NCBI GenBank assembly: GCA_003497555.1
Contig: DNNS01000357.1
Coordinates: 2,211 to 10,293 of the forward strand
Reading direction: 5' to 3'
Length of the DNA stretch: 8,083 nucleotides
DNA from: Spirochaetia bacterium
Lineage (GTDB): Bacteria > Spirochaetota > UBA12135
The notes below the pieces were generated by a model, which saw nothing but the letters and a program-made list of their open reading frames with translations, did no database searches and was not told where the DNA came from. Position 1 is the first letter of the stretch. Each line of letters starts with the position of its first letter. Positions 7,122 to 8,083 of this stretch are shown here, piece after piece. The translations under genes were made by a program, and so were the position numbers.

Positions 7122-8083
7122 ATGATTTTAAATAGATGTAAAAGCTTTATATCCAGCCGGATATTTGAATTATTCATCAATTTCTGTATTGTGTTGTCTA
7201 TTACCCTGCTGATAGGCACAAGAATTTTTTCTTTCAGCAAATATACAATGTATATTCTGGAAAATCTGGATTTTTTTCTGCTGACGGTATTTGCGCTGGA
7301 ATTTACAGGCAAGATTCTGTTTTTCGGGAAAAAATATTTTTTTATGGAATTCGGATGGATTGATCTTTTAACCGCCCTGCCGGTACTGGCGCCGCTTACC
7401 GGTATTTTTTCCCCGTTCAAGGCCCTGCGTCTGGCAAGATTAATAAGGTTTTTCAGAATATTCCGCGTCATCAGAATATTAAAACTTATAAAACGAAGGC
7501 AGGAAAATTTGAACAGGGTCAAAATCATTTTTTATACGGGCATAGGTTCAATTGTCATGTTTATTATGATTTTAATGTCTGTAACCCTTATCTTCATGCT
7601 GGAAACTCATCTTGTACAGCAGTCGGAACAACAGAGAAAAATTATTACCAGTCTTGCCTACAGCAGTAATGCTGCTGAAATGGTGCAGAAATTTCCTGAA
7701 ATCACCGCTGTTACCATAAAAACCGGCAGCCGGATTATACATACCGGCCTAAGCGAAGAAGATCTGAAACAGATGACATCCGGCGAAGAATATTCCATAT
7801 ATACTTTTGAAAGAACAGCCGTTGTAAATGATAATAATAACGAAAATACACACATCACTGTATATTTTTCTAACCGCGATCAAATACGTTTTTTTAACAT
7901 TATTGAAATACTGATAATTGTTGCCTCGATTGTTTCGGCAGTCTCTATAATTGCCGCACTTGATCGTTTTCTCGGCCGGCTGCTTGTCGACAGAATAAAA
8001 ATTCTTCATCAGTATCTGAAAGATGCGGCTGTATATAAGAAAAATACTTCTTTGCAGGCTGACAGGCATAACGACGAAATAAG
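7122..8083 (+). CDS. Voltage-sensor-domain/HAMP signalling receptor, 3' end outside window
   Basis: The reading frame is open from ATG 7122 to the window end (320 codons). Residues about 14-125 form a voltage-sensor domain as in ion-transport channels: S1 about 14-33; S2 about 45-68 with F57, E60 and K64; S3 about 78-92 with D81 (W-I-D-L-L); S4 with basic residues at 103, 106, 109, 112, 115, 118, 121 and 124. A TM helix follows (about 135-160), then an extracytoplasmic domain (about 161-257) with a possible small Cache/PAS-like fold, a second TM helix (about 258-280) and the start of a HAMP linker (about 281-320, ending N-D-E-I). There is no TVGYGD-type filter or pore loop. The likely role is a membrane-potential-responsive receptor; a histidine kinase, cyclase, phosphatase or chemoreceptor output would lie downstream. 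It starts six bases after the ricT stop with no clear Shine-Dalgarno site, so it is probably coupled to it. Confidence 0.82.
   Translation, partial: MILNRCKSFISSRIFELFINFCIVLSITLLIGTRIFSFSKYTMYILENLDFFLLTVFALEFTGKILFFGKKYFFMEFGWIDLLTALPVLAPLTGIFSPFKALRLARLIRFFRIFRVIRILKLIKRRQENLNRVKIIFYTGIGSIVMFIMILMSVTLIFMLETHLVQQSEQQRKIITSLAYSSNAAEMVQKFPEITAVTIKTGSRIIHTGLSEEDLKQMTSGEEYSIYTFERTAVVNDNNNENTHITVYFSNRDQIRFFNIIEILIIVASIVSAVSIIAALDRFLGRLLVDRIKILHQYLKDAAVYKKNTSLQADRHNDEI

Noticed and set aside
7749..8069. Minus-strand open frame of 106 codons (and smaller ones at 7067-7528 and 7658-7858)
   Set aside because: These lie opposite the voltage-sensor/HAMP gene, show no motif or ribosome site, and mirror its codon pattern.
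7122..8083. Ordinary voltage-gated potassium or sodium channel
   Set aside because: S1-S4 fit, but no selectivity filter (TVGYGD or similar) or short pore loop follows; a long extracytoplasmic segment and HAMP-like sequence are present instead.
1..8083. CRISPR array, tRNA/rRNA genes, insertion sequences, attachment sites
   Set aside because: No regularly spaced direct repeats, cloverleaf-like sequences, transposase motifs or terminal inverted repeats were seen on either strand.

Overview
The window is about 60 % A+T by eye and reads as chromosomal DNA from a diderm (two-membrane) bacterium. That rests on a run of type II secretion (T2SS) pseudopilin genes, a large secreted protein, a clean sigma70-type promoter (TTGACA, 17 bp, TATAGT) with a LacI-type operator, and a RicT/PSP1 protein. 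PSP1 proteins are typical of Firmicutes, spirochaetes, Bacteroidota and many uncultivated phyla, but not of enterobacteria. The -35/-10 promoter argues against Bacteroidota. The sequence alone does not settle the phylum; an uncultivated spirochaete, PVC-type or similar anaerobe would fit.

Layout. (1) Bases 1-140: a short leader with a weak terminator-like hairpin and no assignable gene. (2) Bases 141-1809, + strand: four overlapping or abutting genes for prepilin-like proteins. They are GspG (major pseudopilin), a 93-residue GspI-like protein, a GspJ-like protein with a probable TTG start, and a short GspK-like protein. Together they give the shaft subunit and tip complex of a T2SS-type pseudopilus. 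(3) Bases 1836-5105, - strand, convergent with the pseudopilin genes: a 1089-residue secreted protein with at least 12 Asp-box repeats (beta-propeller type), an inserted carbohydrate-binding-module-like jelly roll and a C-terminal LamG-like domain. It has its own strong promoter, and a 22-bp palindromic LacI-family operator just downstream of the predicted transcription start. It is a natural candidate substrate of the neighbouring secretion machinery, but adjacency is the only evidence. (4) Bases 5402-8083, + strand: an apparent operon of a 5-6-TM YesL/DUF624-like membrane protein, a RicT/PSP1 protein with all its clustered cysteines, and a gene that runs off the window end.

The most interesting feature is that last gene (7122 to the end). 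Its N terminus is a full voltage-sensor domain (S1-S4). S4 carries eight basic residues at perfect three-residue spacing, S2 has F57/E60/K64 and S3 has D81. No pore loop or selectivity filter follows. Instead there is a TM helix, an extracytoplasmic domain of about 95 residues, another TM helix and the start of a HAMP domain. This looks like a membrane-potential-sensing signalling receptor rather than an ion channel. Its output domain lies beyond the window.
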